The notes under the pieces were generated by a model, which saw only the letters and a program-made list of their open reading frames with translations, had not been told where the DNA came from and made no database searches. From assembly GCA_938034445.1 (NCBI GenBank), contig CALHLD010000027.1:1-32897 (forward strand): 32,897 nt of DNA. The letters are read 5' to 3'. The stretch's first letter is position 1. Each line of letters opens with the position of its first letter. Shown in pieces: positions 15,325 to 24,231 of the stretch. A program made the translations under genes and the position numbers. This DNA comes from an uncultured archaeon. Lineage in GTDB: Archaea > Thermoproteota > Nitrososphaeria > JACIWG01.

Positions 15325-15611
15325 ATCTCAACAACCTCTTTCAAAATATCATTTCTTATCTCTTCCCTTAACAATTTCGCCCTTACAAGGTCAACTTCAC
15401 ATTCCAGCAGTTTCTCAAGTTCATCCCACAACTCAAAGAATTTGAGCCCGATGGGTTTTTCAATCTCAATTAAAATATCAATATCGCTCGCTTTATTTTC
15501 CTCACCTCTTGCATAGGAGCCGAATATACCGAGGATTAATACTCCATACTTTTTTCTTATCTCGTCCTTATGCTCTGTAAGTATCTTATTTATCTCCTGT
15601 AGTGTTTTCAT
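15321..15611 (-). CDS. mntA: MntA-type nucleotidyltransferase antitoxin
   Basis: A 96-residue minimal nucleotidyltransferase. LGIFGSYARGEENKASDIDI contains the GSX9SDID active site, followed by VDLV as the third acidic position. MntA proteins neutralise HepT by adding AMP units to a tyrosine near the toxin's active site. It overlaps hepT by 4 bases downstream and the unrecognised 97-residue gene by 4 bases upstream, making a tightly coupled three-gene unit. The frame is intact. Confidence 0.88.
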   Translation of the reverse strand: MKTLQEINKILTEHKDEIRKKYGVLILGIFGSYARGEENKASDIDILIEIEKPIGLKFFELWDELEKLLECEVDLVRAKLLREEIRNDILKEVVEI

Positions 15612-15901
15612 ATTTCTTCATCTCCATCCTCTTCGTCTGATGCATAGGTGGGAGAGGGTTGGGGGAGGATGGCAGGCGAATTTTGGAAAGAATTGCAATG
15701 CTCTATGTTTGCCAAAATCCCATCAGCAATGACATTCCATCTACTTGGATGTTCTATAGGACTCATTTCAATATAATCCCATAGCATCGGCGGAGCTTGT
15801 CTGCTTATCTCTTCCAGTTGAGGCCCTTCCTTCCAGAGCAGCTCCAAGACCCTAACTTGACGCTCGCTGTAGAAAGCATACAATATCTCCTCTCTCTTCA
15901 T
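15608..15901 (-). CDS. Unrecognised small protein, first gene of the mntA-hepT unit
   Basis: A 97-residue acidic protein that I do not recognise. It starts MKREEILYAFYSERQVRVLE, has a helical, Trp-containing middle (MLWDYIEMSP, SRWNVIADGILANIEH) and ends in a low-complexity acidic tail (DEEDGDEEI). The first part could be a short helix-turn-helix (VLELLWKEGPQLEEIS), so a regulator is a reasonable guess. It overlaps mntA by 4 bases and has a TATA element (15943-15951) upstream, so it leads the operon. HEPN/MNT modules are normally two genes, which makes a third coupled gene worth noting. Confidence 0.6.
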   Translation of the reverse strand: MKREEILYAFYSERQVRVLELLWKEGPQLEEISRQAPPMLWDYIEMSPIEHPSRWNVIADGILANIEHCNSFQNSPAILPQPSPTYASDEEDGDEEI

Positions 15902-15942
15902 AGGACTAATGTCTCCGGCTTACTATTTTTTGTTCCCCCATC

Positions 15943-15951
15943 CTTATAAAC
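15943..15951 (-). promoter_or_regulatory. TATA box of the three-gene mntA-hepT unit
   Basis: GTTTATAAG on the minus strand, 42-50 bases before ATG 15901. This spacing implies a leader of about 15-20 bases, containing GGAG. Confidence 0.4.
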
Positions 15952-16205
15952 ATTAGCATTCTAGAGAAGTGGAACCATCACTTTAGAAGGCTATTGATAT
16001 CTCGTAATAAACCCTTCAAAAACTGATTGTTCATCCATGTAGATAGAACTGGAGAGGCTATTACCCTAACCCTTCTCTATTCTCGTAAATATTAGAAAAT
16101 CGATGAGGTAAATAAATAACTCTGCCTATATATTCTGCCAAAAATGTAAGAAAGGTGAATATTTAAATACGGGGTTTTGCCAATAGATATTAAAAGGTGA
16201 ACAAT
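15952..16205. other. Non-coding stretch
   Basis: No coherent reading frame or RNA gene is visible on either strand. The last part holds ATATTTAAATACGG (about 16161-16174), a TATA-like element 30-45 bases before the GTG of the decayed gene that follows. Confidence 0.4.
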
Positions 16206-17159
16206 GTGGCGAGGTACTTGAAGCACTTCTATGAGCGATTGAGAGGAAAGTATGCTGGCTGTTTGGTAAAGGTTGAAGAGGTAGAAAAGATGGAACCTAA
16301 TGCCAAAGAGTATTTGAACAAGTTAGCCTAGGCTGGATTGATAGAGAGGTTAGATGGGATTGGTACTGGATTCCAAACAAGATAAAGGACTTTAGGATTT
16401 CTTTGAAAAAGCAGGGATTTAAGATAATTTCGTGTCAAACAGCTGCTTTATTGTGGAATAACGACTTCGTTCACAGGGATTCATATGCTCTAAAAGTTTC
16501 TGATAGATCCTAGGGTAAGGCTTCAGAAGAATTTGCTAAGAAAAGGGGATGGAGATTTCAGGTGGAGTATGTAGACAAACTGGGAAACTACGAGAAGGTT
16601 GGGGATTATTGGTCGAAAATATTGGCGAGACAATAATCGAATGCATAAGCAGGTGGGCCTTTATGGATGCCTTCGCAACATTATGCTCGAACAGGGATAG
16701 GATAAGGTTAGAAGATTTATCAGAGTGACGTTATTGGAAGAGAGTTAGGGAACAAAAGTAAGGGTTAGGCAGGCTTAGAGTGCTGATTCTATTTAATCAA
16801 CGAGTTGGTCGGTGAAGAGGTTTTTTCTTGTTCGAAAGCCAAAGTTGGAAGACGAATACGTGAGGTGTGAAATAGTGGAAGCTATTGAGAAAGCGGTTGA
16901 GCTTGGCTGGATACGTTGAAATGGTAAGGGCTAGAGAGGAGGGATTGCTAAGCTGATAGAACTTCTCTCTGAAAAATCGGATGATTTTGAAGACCCTAAG
17001 CTTAAAACACGTCTTAAAACATGAAGAGGAAGAATAGTATTATCGTGCTCAGATAAGGATCTACGGAGGGCGGCTGAGAAAGAGGGGGCTGGAAACCATC
17101 GATCCCGAGGAGAGGAACTCTTTAGAAGAATTGGACAGTATGTTCGAGCCACAGTTTTA
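16206..17159 (+). pseudogene. Heavily decayed gene resembling an AbiEi-type regulator plus tail
   Basis: GTG 16206 opens a clean start (VARYLKHFYERLRGKYAGCL, VEEVEKMEPNAKEYLNKLA) that stops after 41 residues. Recognisable pieces continue in changing frames: AGLIERL and WYWIPNKIKDF (a winged-helix end), FKIISCQTAALLWNNDFVHR, ALKVSD, EEFAKKRGWRFQVEYVDKLG, then KLEDEYVRCEIVEAIEKAVE and a last part with KLIELLSEKSDDFEDPKL and RIVLSCSDKDLRRAAEKEG. The order (N-terminal winged helix, then a nuclease-fold-like core) recalls AbiEi antitoxin/regulator proteins; the tail may be a separate domain or gene. Many stops and shifts make it non-functional. Family assignment is tentative. Confidence 0.5.
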
Positions 17160-17464
17160 GTAATGTGTTAATTTTTTTATTACATGCTCAAAGTTTTCTT
17201 ATACAAAGACTTCGATATCTTAAAGGTTTAGTTTCTAGGTATGGCTAAAGGGGAAACAGGTGAGCTTACACTAACCGAGAAGTTTCTGAAGTTGACACTC
17301 TCCACAACTGAAGTCAGGAGATTATCGGTTCTTCAGCTTCATGCTTCATCATACTGAGTTCTGGGCCTTCTTGTCGAATTTTTGTAACCTTATGTCTAGG
17401 GAGAAGGAAAGGAACCTATGAGGAAGTTGCTTTTGACTGCAAATATTATGTTTATGTGGTACTA
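17160..17464. other. Gap with one small possible remnant ORF
   Basis: A 38-codon frame on the plus strand (17241-17357, beginning MAKGETGELTLTEKFLKLTL) is the only protein-like text. It lacks a clear ribosome site or family, and the following bases keep some codon-like character without an open frame, so it is probably the start of another decayed gene. Nothing else is seen. Confidence 0.3.
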
Positions 17465-18685
17465 TTATTCGATGGAGCCTGTTTTTATGTTAACAAGTTT
17501 TAACAATATTAAGCTGGATACAGTTAGTATGAAACTTGTTGGAAATATTATTTCAAGAGAGTAAAGTTCTATGAGTTTTGCTATAATTGGTGGCGTTACT
17601 GCAAATATGAGCTGGTATGTTGATGTTGTTAAACTGTAGCCAACACCTCTAAAGCTTGCTGGAGTTAGTTTAGCGGTCATAGCACTTACCGGAGGCCATA
17701 TTGCCGAACTCAAGAATGCGAACATGACGTAAAGTGATGCTAAGATGATCGTTGAGGAAGAAAAGGGTATTAAAATTATTGATAAAGCTGATAGTATCGT
17801 TATTACTGAAAGCAATCTTTTTTCTCCAAAGGTGCCAGCAAGTTTTCCAGAAAAAAGTGAGGCAAATATTCCAAGTATTGGGCCTATTGCAAATATTAGG
17901 CTGGAAATTGCTTCACTCAAATTTTTTTCAAAAACTAGGTAAGATGTTATGTAGGTGGTTATAGCTGTTGAAGCAGCAAACAAGAAACTTAATGCTATGA
18001 GAAAGTTGACAAAATTTTTTGTAAAAATTAGATTTATTGAAAAGTTAGTCTTTTTTTGGCTGATTTTTGAGTCTATATGTTTGGTTCCAATTAATAATAT
18101 TGCCCAAATTAGGATAGGTGGAATCCATATTAGGTATGCTAGACGCCAATCTCCATAAACCAAGATTATTGGAAGAAGAATAAGGGCTGTTGCTGAACCA
18201 AGGCTTCCTAGAGCATTATGGATGCCTATCATTCCATTTAATTTTTTTCCATCCAAAAATCGGCTTATTGTGGATAAGCCTGAATTATGGTATAGTGGTG
18301 AGGCTATGTTGATGAAGGTTATTCCCAAAAATAGTGAAAATATGTCCCAGCTTACGGCTACTAAGGCACCTCCTAATGCTTGAGAAAACATTCCTAGAAT
18401 AAGTGTTGGCTTAGCACCAACTTTGTCGATAAGCGCTCCAGAAACTAAACTTACTATTAGACTAAATATACGTGGTCCAGTCACTATTAAAGATACTTCA
18501 AAAATTGATAGACTAAAACTTTTTATGAAAACTGGCAAAAGTGAAACGTGTATGAATAAGTATACTTCAATAAGCATATGTGATATATTCATTAGCCATA
18601 CAGGATTTATTGAATTTAATGATATTTCAGGCTTATGCAATATGCCAAACCTTCCAAATTCTTCTGATATAAAGTTAAAGGTCAA
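17465..18685 (-). CDS. MFS transporter, fosmidomycin-resistance/drug-efflux-like
   Basis: A protein of up to 406 residues with about twelve hydrophobic helices. SGALIDKVGAKPTLILG is the loop 2-3 signature, SPLYHNSGLSTISRFLDGKK and IGIHNALGSLG resemble the Fsr subgroup, which exports drugs or small metabolites by proton exchange. The second-half loop is SGKLAGTFGEKRL. The start is uncertain: TTG 18685 is the longest; a TATA-like CTTTATATC at about 18668-18676 would instead favour TTG 18640 (before HKPEISL). Substrate unknown. It stands alone, divergent from the unrecognised gene at 18768. Confidence 0.8.
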   Translation of the reverse strand: MTFNFISEEFGRFGILHKPEISLNSINPVWLMNISHMLIEVYLFIHVSLLPVFIKSFSLSIFEVSLIVTGPRIFSLIVSLVSGALIDKVGAKPTLILGMFSQALGGALVAVSWDIFSLFLGITFINIASPLYHNSGLSTISRFLDGKKLNGMIGIHNALGSLGSATALILLPIILVYGDWRLAYLIWIPPILIWAILLIGTKHIDSKISQKKTNFSINLIFTKNFVNFLIALSFLFAASTAITTYITSYLVFEKNLSEAISSLIFAIGPILGIFASLFSGKLAGTFGEKRLLSVITILSALSIILIPFSSSTIILASLYVMFAFLSSAIWPPVSAMTAKLTPASFRGVGYSLTTSTYQLIFAVTPPIIAKLIELYSLEIIFPTSFILTVSSLILLKLVNIKTGSIE

Positions 18686-18767
18686 GACATAAAACTAATC
18701 TTATGAGAAGTATAGCAAAAAATTTAAAAAATTGTTCGCATCCCCTTTATTTGATAATAAAGTAAGT

Positions 18768-19514
18768 ATGGAAGCAAAAATAGGTAATGTGCTAACGATA
18801 GAGACAGAATATTCGAAGATGAAGGCAGCTAAGTTAATAGAAGATATTGTAATCGATTCACTTTTCTTGCAGCTTCCAATAGAATGGCAGAATATTATAG
18901 ATGAGATTGTTTCAGGAAACAGGTCTACAAAAAGAATTATAGAAAATGCTATCGACTCTGGTATAATAAAGGTTCCCGAAGACTCTCATTTAATAAAAGA
19001 GTATAGTCCACTATTCGAGATACTACCCAGCTTGCATAAGAAGGGTGTAAGGGTGTATTGTTGCCAAGACAATAGCGTACATGAGACAATATCAGAATTT
19101 CTTAATGAAATACTCCTATTAACTATCAGAGCGAGACTTGGAAAGATAGAGCCTAGAAAATGGAGAGCGCTGCTTGAGGAGGAGGCGAGAATGGAACTTG
19201 AGTTGACTGAAAAATGCAGTATTTACATTCTTTCTAAGGCTAAGAGCAAGAATCTTGGCATAGACCTTCCAAAAGAAATTTTAGAAAATTTGAAGACTAA
19301 AGGATTCCTAATTTACGAGATAACATTGGATGTCCCATCAAAGCCCCTTGACCTACTAAAGTATCGTATTAAGCAGAATTTGATAAAAGGTGAACAAATT
19401 TCTGATGAAGAGGTTGCATATTATGTTAAGGAGCACGTACATTTCACAGAATTGATAATGAGATATGGTTTTGATGAAGCCTATAGGATTTGGAGTCAGT
19501 CTAAAAAAGGTTAA
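18768..19514 (+). CDS. Uncharacterised 248-residue helical protein
   Basis: I do not recognise this protein. It is soluble-looking, mostly helical and charged, with no signal peptide or membrane segment. A central strand-like segment HKKGVRVYCCQDNSVHETI (about 95-113) contains adjacent Cys and a His; it is followed by LLLTIRARLGKIEPRKWRAL and a long helix EEEARMELELTEKCSIYILS, then KSKNLGIDLPKEIL. The pattern of a short buried strand before an Arg/Glu-rich helix vaguely recalls TraB/Tiki-like or other metallohydrolase folds, without enough for a call. ATG 18768 is preferred to TTG 18732 because of CTTTATTTG about 15-23 bases upstream. It converges with the gene at 19524, with 9 bases between stops. 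Confidence 0.65.
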   Translation: MEAKIGNVLTIETEYSKMKAAKLIEDIVIDSLFLQLPIEWQNIIDEIVSGNRSTKRIIENAIDSGIIKVPEDSHLIKEYSPLFEILPSLHKKGVRVYCCQDNSVHETISEFLNEILLLTIRARLGKIEPRKWRALLEEEARMELELTEKCSIYILSKAKSKNLGIDLPKEILENLKTKGFLIYEITLDVPSKPLDLLKYRIKQNLIKGEQISDEEVAYYVKEHVHFTELIMRYGFDEAYRIWSQSKKG

Positions 19515-19523
19515 AGGACAATA

Positions 19524-20069
19524 TTATTTTCTCTTCTTAGACCTTATAGAGAAGTAGATGAATCCTACACCAATTAAAGCGATAACAAAAGCGATAGGAT
19601 GGAAGGTTTCTGGCAGAGAGTACACCTTCTCTAGTAGGTATACAGAGAGCATAACGTAGGCAAACTTATCCTTTTCAGAAAGTAAAACGATATAATATGT
19701 TCCATTCTCATTAACTTCATAAGTAAATGTTCCATTTTTTGATTCTGGAATAAAGAATAAGGGTGAGCTTCTACCAATTTTATTGAAGAGTTCAAAACCC
19801 TTTCTGTCAAAACATACCAAAGAAATGGGCGCACCAGATATCACTGTATAGTTTCCGCCAACAATAGAATTTTTGTCCGCTTGAAAAGCAAGATGATAGG
19901 ATGTACCTGTTATATTAACTAGCGAGTATTCAACAACATTTTTAGAGTAACTTAAATTCGCTAAATCCAGTTTTTTCAAATATTCAACCATCACTGATTC
20001 AGGCAAAAGTAGCAGTGATGAACCCATTATAAACAATATTATTCCTATTAATAGTAACTTTTTTCTCAT
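19524..20069 (-). CDS. Membrane-anchored surface protein with two terminal helices
   Basis: A 181-residue protein: N-terminal helix (KLLLIGIILFIMGSSLLLLP), about 120 residues of beta-rich exterior domain and a C-terminal helix (FHPIAFVIALIGVGFIYFSI) ending in basic SKKRK inside the cell. Several N-x-S/T sites (LVNITG, GGNYTV, NGTFTY, NGTYYIV) lie in the exterior part, consistent with archaeal N-glycosylation. VNENGTYYIVLLSEKD resembles a beta-sandwich edge seen in GOLD- or PPC-like domains. ATG 20069 is chosen; GTG 20075 is an in-frame alternative. It follows the M20 gene by 21 bases and may be co-transcribed. Function unknown. Confidence 0.65.
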   Translation of the reverse strand: MRKKLLLIGIILFIMGSSLLLLPESVMVEYLKKLDLANLSYSKNVVEYSLVNITGTSYHLAFQADKNSIVGGNYTVISGAPISLVCFDRKGFELFNKIGRSSPLFFIPESKNGTFTYEVNENGTYYIVLLSEKDKFAYVMLSVYLLEKVYSLPETFHPIAFVIALIGVGFIYFSIRSKKRK

Positions 20070-20096
20070 ACACAAGCGGTAAGTAAGAGTGGGTTA

Positions 20097-21296
20097 TTAA
20101 ACTATAGTCTGTTTACTTAAATAGTTGGCTAGTACTAGTGTATATATTTTTGCACATTTAACTAGCTCATCTACTAGAACAAACTCGTTAACTGTATGTG
20201 CAACCTTAATGTCACCAGCACCTAATATTATTGATGGAATTCCAGCTTCAACAAGATGGGTCATTTCTGTTGTAGCCTGAAAACCTTTAACAGACCTTTT
20301 TTCACATAACACCTTTTCTACAGCATAATTTGCTAAAATAACAAACGGATGGTTTGAAGGTGTTTCAGCTGGATTATGTGAATGATAAATTTTTAGCTCA
20401 AATTTTAGGCTAGGATCTTCAGAGTGAAGCTTGTCTAGAATCTGATGAAATTCTCTTTCAACATCTTCCACCCTATCTCCTGGCAAAAGCCTTCTATCTA
20501 TTGTTATTTCACAAAAGTCTGGTACAACATTGTCTTTTGTTCCACCATATACAGTACCTACATTTAGCGTAGGCTTTCCAAGAAGGTAATGTGTTCTAGG
20601 ATATGTTGAATAGGATTTTGCCAACTTTTCCAATTCACATAAAATCTTAGCCATCTTGTAGATTGCGTTAATACCTTCTTCTGGTGTACTAGCATGAGTC
20701 GATTTACCTAAAGTTTTAAGCTTCCATCTTGCAACACCCTTATGTGCAACATTTACTTCTAGACAACTTGGTTCGCCGACAATGGATACATCAGCACGAT
20801 AACCTTTTTCGATGAAATCTTTTGTTCCAAGACCAGAAATTTCTTCATCAGAAGTTAGTAGCATGCATATGTTGCCACATAATTCTATACCAGAATCTAT
20901 TACAGTTTCTAGTGCGTGAATAAATGCTGCAATAGAACCTTTCATGTCAGCGGAGCCTCTACCGTACAGTTTACCGTCTTTTACTATTCCACTGAAAGGG
21001 TCAAAATCCCATAATGATATATTTCCAGCAGGAACAGTATCAAGATGCCCGTCAAAAAGAAAAGTTTTTCCACCATCACTAAACTTGTATTCTGCAAAAA
21101 GATTAGGCCTGTTAGGTAAAAAATTTAGTAAAGTTGTCTTCAGCCCAAATTTTTTTAGAAAATCCGCCAAATATTCTGCCAACTCTTTTTCCCTGCCAGG
21201 TGGATTTTGTGTGTCAAAATTTACAAGCTTACGAGCGTATTCTACAACCTTGCCCTCTCTCACATGATCTAAAATTTTATCCACATTTTCTATCAT
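20097..21296 (-). CDS. M20 family deacylase/peptidase (ArgE/DapE-like)
   Basis: A 399-residue zinc hydrolase of the ArgE/DapE/ACY1 family. Metal ligands and catalytic residues are visible: His84 and Asp86 in FDGHLDTVPAGN, Asp117 in GRGSADMKGS, the Glu pair 151-152 in TSDEEISGLG, Glu175 in VGEPS, and a late His in KVAHTVNEFV. The dimerisation domain lies between (HKGVARWKLKTLGKSTHAST onward). Members remove succinyl, acetyl or amino-acid groups; without lysine or arginine genes beside it the substrate is open. ATG 21296 has a purine-rich GAAGGAGGTTG just upstream. Confidence 0.88.
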   Translation of the reverse strand: MIENVDKILDHVREGKVVEYARKLVNFDTQNPPGREKELAEYLADFLKKFGLKTTLLNFLPNRPNLFAEYKFSDGGKTFLFDGHLDTVPAGNISLWDFDPFSGIVKDGKLYGRGSADMKGSIAAFIHALETVIDSGIELCGNICMLLTSDEEISGLGTKDFIEKGYRADVSIVGEPSCLEVNVAHKGVARWKLKTLGKSTHASTPEEGINAIYKMAKILCELEKLAKSYSTYPRTHYLLGKPTLNVGTVYGGTKDNVVPDFCEITIDRRLLPGDRVEDVEREFHQILDKLHSEDPSLKFELKIYHSHNPAETPSNHPFVILANYAVEKVLCEKRSVKGFQATTEMTHLVEAGIPSIILGAGDIKVAHTVNEFVLVDELVKCAKIYTLVLANYLSKQTIV

Positions 21297-21349
21297 AGAC
21301 AGTATATCTTCAACCTCCTTCTATTATATGATTTAGAACATTCATTTCC

Positions 21350-22600
21350 CTATGGTACAAAAGAGAATCTCAGTGTGAAAGTGTTTATTCCATCACTTAA
21401 TTCTAACCCCACAGTATACAATAGTCCAGGAACAAAGTTTCCATCAATGAGAGAAAATTTCAAGGTTTTCGCTTCACCACTATTTATTACCTGGTTTTGG
21501 TTTGGGTTCGCGAACATACCCGGATATGGTGTGATTGAAAGTATTTTTTGCTGGGTTATTGGAAGAAGACCGACATTTTTTATATTAAGTATAAGATCAC
21601 TTCCAGACGCGTACACGCTTTCAACTTCAGCCCTAAGATGTCCACCGTAAACCTTGAATATGACTTCCTGACCTATTCCTGGATCAAAGCCGCCTACTAA
21701 AACTCTTGCAGTATATGTTTGGAGGGGGTCAAAAATTAGTGCCTTTCCATAAATGTCCTTTAGCTGGTAAGTGAATTTTTCCGAGTCACCAGGTTTAATT
21801 TCAGCTGGAAACTTTATTTTTTCTGATGGGAGATTTGCATTTCTAGGCCTAGGATCTATATCTACTATTTCAATCCAGTTTATTGGAAGAGCACCTATGT
21901 TCCTTACTTCCAATATTAGTTTATCGTCTACTGTATAGGGATTTTCTATCCTACAACTTATTAGTGAAGAATAAAGTTTTTCATATTCTTCATTCACCAT
22001 TTTCAATAGGGTGTTCTGCCTGTTTAGAGATTCTTGTAAACTTGTAACACTATTGCTTAAGTGTCCTATCTTTTCATCCAGTTTTTTTATTTGAGAATCC
22101 AATTTTGATATCTGTGTATTAAACTGCGGCCTCTTAACTATCCTTTCTTCCAAGAAGAAGGCTATAAAAAATATGATTCCAACAAGTAGAACAGAATAAA
22201 GCCCATAGCCTAAAGAGATTATTGATGTTTCAGATACGTTCAGAGTTTCTAAAAAAGAAAATTTGTTAAATTCAATAGACATTATCCAAGACAAGCCTGT
22301 TATTGAACAAAATGTTCCTGTATAAAGGTTTAGTTTATGATATGCTATTGAAGCTAAAGCTAAAGCCACCGAAACCGTATAAAATATTACGGATAATAGG
22401 ATCATTTGATTACTTGATATTAGATTGGATAGTGGCTGCTCGTATGAACCTCTTAAAAAGTTTAACAATGCATAATATAGTTCTATTAGGTTAACACTCT
22501 TTACTTCTTCTTTAAATGTATATAATGTTATCCATGGAAGAAATGATGAAATAACAATTATAATTAAACCTAAGATTGAAATCATTTTATAGGTTTTCAT
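21350..22600 (-). CDS. Membrane protein with coiled coil and two tandem Ig-like exterior domains
   Basis: A 416-residue protein. Four hydrophobic helices occupy residues 1-150 (ISILGLIIIVISSFLPWITL; MILLSVIFYTVSVALALASI; a third near 95-110; LLVGIIFFIAFFLEER), then a heptad-like coiled coil from about 160 to 205 (ISKLDSQIKKLDEKIGHLSN), then two repeated beta domains. The repeats are recognisable as LILEVRNIGALPINWIEIVD and LILNIKNVGLLPITQQKILS, each followed by GE/GD-S/AE-xxF turns, as in CARDB/archaellin-type sandwiches. It lies between the M20 gene and the acyl-CoA synthetase, all on the minus strand. A cell-surface or adhesion role fits; function unproven. Confidence 0.7.
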   Translation of the reverse strand: MKTYKMISILGLIIIVISSFLPWITLYTFKEEVKSVNLIELYYALLNFLRGSYEQPLSNLISSNQMILLSVIFYTVSVALALASIAYHKLNLYTGTFCSITGLSWIMSIEFNKFSFLETLNVSETSIISLGYGLYSVLLVGIIFFIAFFLEERIVKRPQFNTQISKLDSQIKKLDEKIGHLSNSVTSLQESLNRQNTLLKMVNEEYEKLYSSLISCRIENPYTVDDKLILEVRNIGALPINWIEIVDIDPRPRNANLPSEKIKFPAEIKPGDSEKFTYQLKDIYGKALIFDPLQTYTARVLVGGFDPGIGQEVIFKVYGGHLRAEVESVYASGSDLILNIKNVGLLPITQQKILSITPYPGMFANPNQNQVINSGEAKTLKFSLIDGNFVPGLLYTVGLELSDGINTFTLRFSFVP

Positions 22601-22658
22601 TCAACCAATATTTTATTTATTCCTTTATAACCTTTTTTTATCAACCATTTCAGCCTAA

Positions 22659-24122
22659 TCATCTATTTACACTATTCAAGTATTCACCGTAGTAGCATAG
22701 AGCATACATGGCATAGGCAGCTTCTTCTGGAGAGGCGTAAGCAGGTATACCAAACTTTTCAAACTTTCTTCTTACATATAAAGCCATTTCTGTTTCACCA
22801 ATGTCACATACAACTATAGGCTTCTCTCTAGAAGAAGCTATTAAGGCAACTCTATCAACATAATCTTCTTGAAGACCAGGAACATGATGCAAGCCAAGCA
22901 AGATTATCCCATCAACCTTTTTATCATGATAAACAATTTCAGTAACCTTTACAATCATATCTGATGTCACAGAGCCGGTTAAATCGATGGGGTTTGATAA
23001 GGAAGCAAACTTTGGAATTTGCCCACTTTCACGCATAATTTCCAGTTTTCTAAAACTTTCTTCTGAAAGGCCTTCAATTTTTAATCCCCTGAGCTCACAT
23101 TCGTCAGCAACCATAATACCGGGTCCACCAGCATCAGTTATAATACAAATATTTCTTCCTCTAGCAGGAGGCTGCATTGAGAGAGCCTTACCCATGTTAA
23201 AAAATTCATTCATATTCTGTGCTCTAATAATACCAGTCTGTAAGAAAGCTGCATTATACACTTCATCTGAACCAGCAATTGATGCTGTATGAGACAATGC
23301 AGCCTTTGCACCAGCCTTTGTTTTACCAGTTTTAAGTACAATTATAGGTTTCACTCTACTCACGTTCTTTGCTGTTTCAACAAATTTATTTCCATCTCTT
23401 ACAGATTCGATGTACATTAAAATCACCTTTGTCCTTTCATCATGTAAAAAGTAGTTTAGAAGATCTGATTCGTCCAAGTCTACTCTATTTCCAAAGCTTA
23501 CAAATTTGCTTATACCGAGCTGTCTTCCAGCTAAATAGTCTAATGCGGCAACACCGAAGGCACCACTTTGTGTTACTACAGCAATTGAACCCTCTTTTGG
23601 ACGGGGTGTTGCAATAACCTCTTCACCTGAAATAAGGGTTTTTGTTACGGGTAGAAAGAGTGTATCTACACCTGATGTTGGGTCGTAAACGCCTAAACAG
23701 TTTGGGCCCAGAACTCTTATATTTCCTTCAACAGCTATACGTTTGACTTCATTTTCAAGTTCACGGTTTCCTACTTCACTAAACCCGCTAGAAATTATTA
23801 TTGCAGCCTTAGCATACTTTTCTTTAGCCTCCATCATAACCTGTGGCACAGACGCTGCTGGAACAACAATAACAACCAACTCGATTTCATTTACTGGAAG
23901 TTTGCTTATGGAGGGAAAACATTTGTAGCCTAAAATCGATTCTTCTCTAGGATTAATTGGATAAAGTTCACCTTTAAACAGACCCGTACGCTTATTTTCT
24001 ACAAAGTTTTTGAAGATAACATGCCCAGCTTTGTCAACATGCTTAGATGCACCTACAACTACAACAGAGGATGGTTCAAAAAACGGCCTTATCTGTTCAA
24101 TGATTCTACTATTCTTCAACAA
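22659..24122 (-). CDS. ADP-forming acyl-CoA synthetase, alpha-type subunit
   Basis: A 487-residue protein with the CoA-binding and two ligase-CoA domains of NDP-forming acetyl/acyl-CoA synthetases, which make ATP from acyl-CoA in archaea. Seen: FFEPSSVVVVGASKHVDKAG (14-33), YPINPRE, RVLGPNCLGVYDP (136-148), VVTQSGAFGVAALDY (182-196), SFGNRVDLDESDLL and KAALSHTASIAGSD, where His278 is the phosphorylated residue. The ATP-grasp (beta) part is not fused and not in the neighbouring genes, so it must be encoded elsewhere. The start is TTG 24122; no ATG occurs near the N terminus. Acetate, branched-chain or aryl acids are all possible substrates. Confidence 0.87.
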   Translation of the reverse strand: MLKNSRIIEQIRPFFEPSSVVVVGASKHVDKAGHVIFKNFVENKRTGLFKGELYPINPREESILGYKCFPSISKLPVNEIELVVIVVPAASVPQVMMEAKEKYAKAAIIISSGFSEVGNRELENEVKRIAVEGNIRVLGPNCLGVYDPTSGVDTLFLPVTKTLISGEEVIATPRPKEGSIAVVTQSGAFGVAALDYLAGRQLGISKFVSFGNRVDLDESDLLNYFLHDERTKVILMYIESVRDGNKFVETAKNVSRVKPIIVLKTGKTKAGAKAALSHTASIAGSDEVYNAAFLQTGIIRAQNMNEFFNMGKALSMQPPARGRNICIITDAGGPGIMVADECELRGLKIEGLSEESFRKLEIMRESGQIPKFASLSNPIDLTGSVTSDMIVKVTEIVYHDKKVDGIILLGLHHVPGLQEDYVDRVALIASSREKPIVVCDIGETEMALYVRRKFEKFGIPAYASPEEAAYAMYALCYYGEYLNSVNR

Positions 24123-24231
24123 AAGAATAATATTAATACTAACTTAAAATGTTTTCTGTAGGTTACAGGAATTTAATAAAAAGGCAAAAATTGCTATAAA
24201 ATTTTAGGGGAATACAAATCTAAAGTATTTT

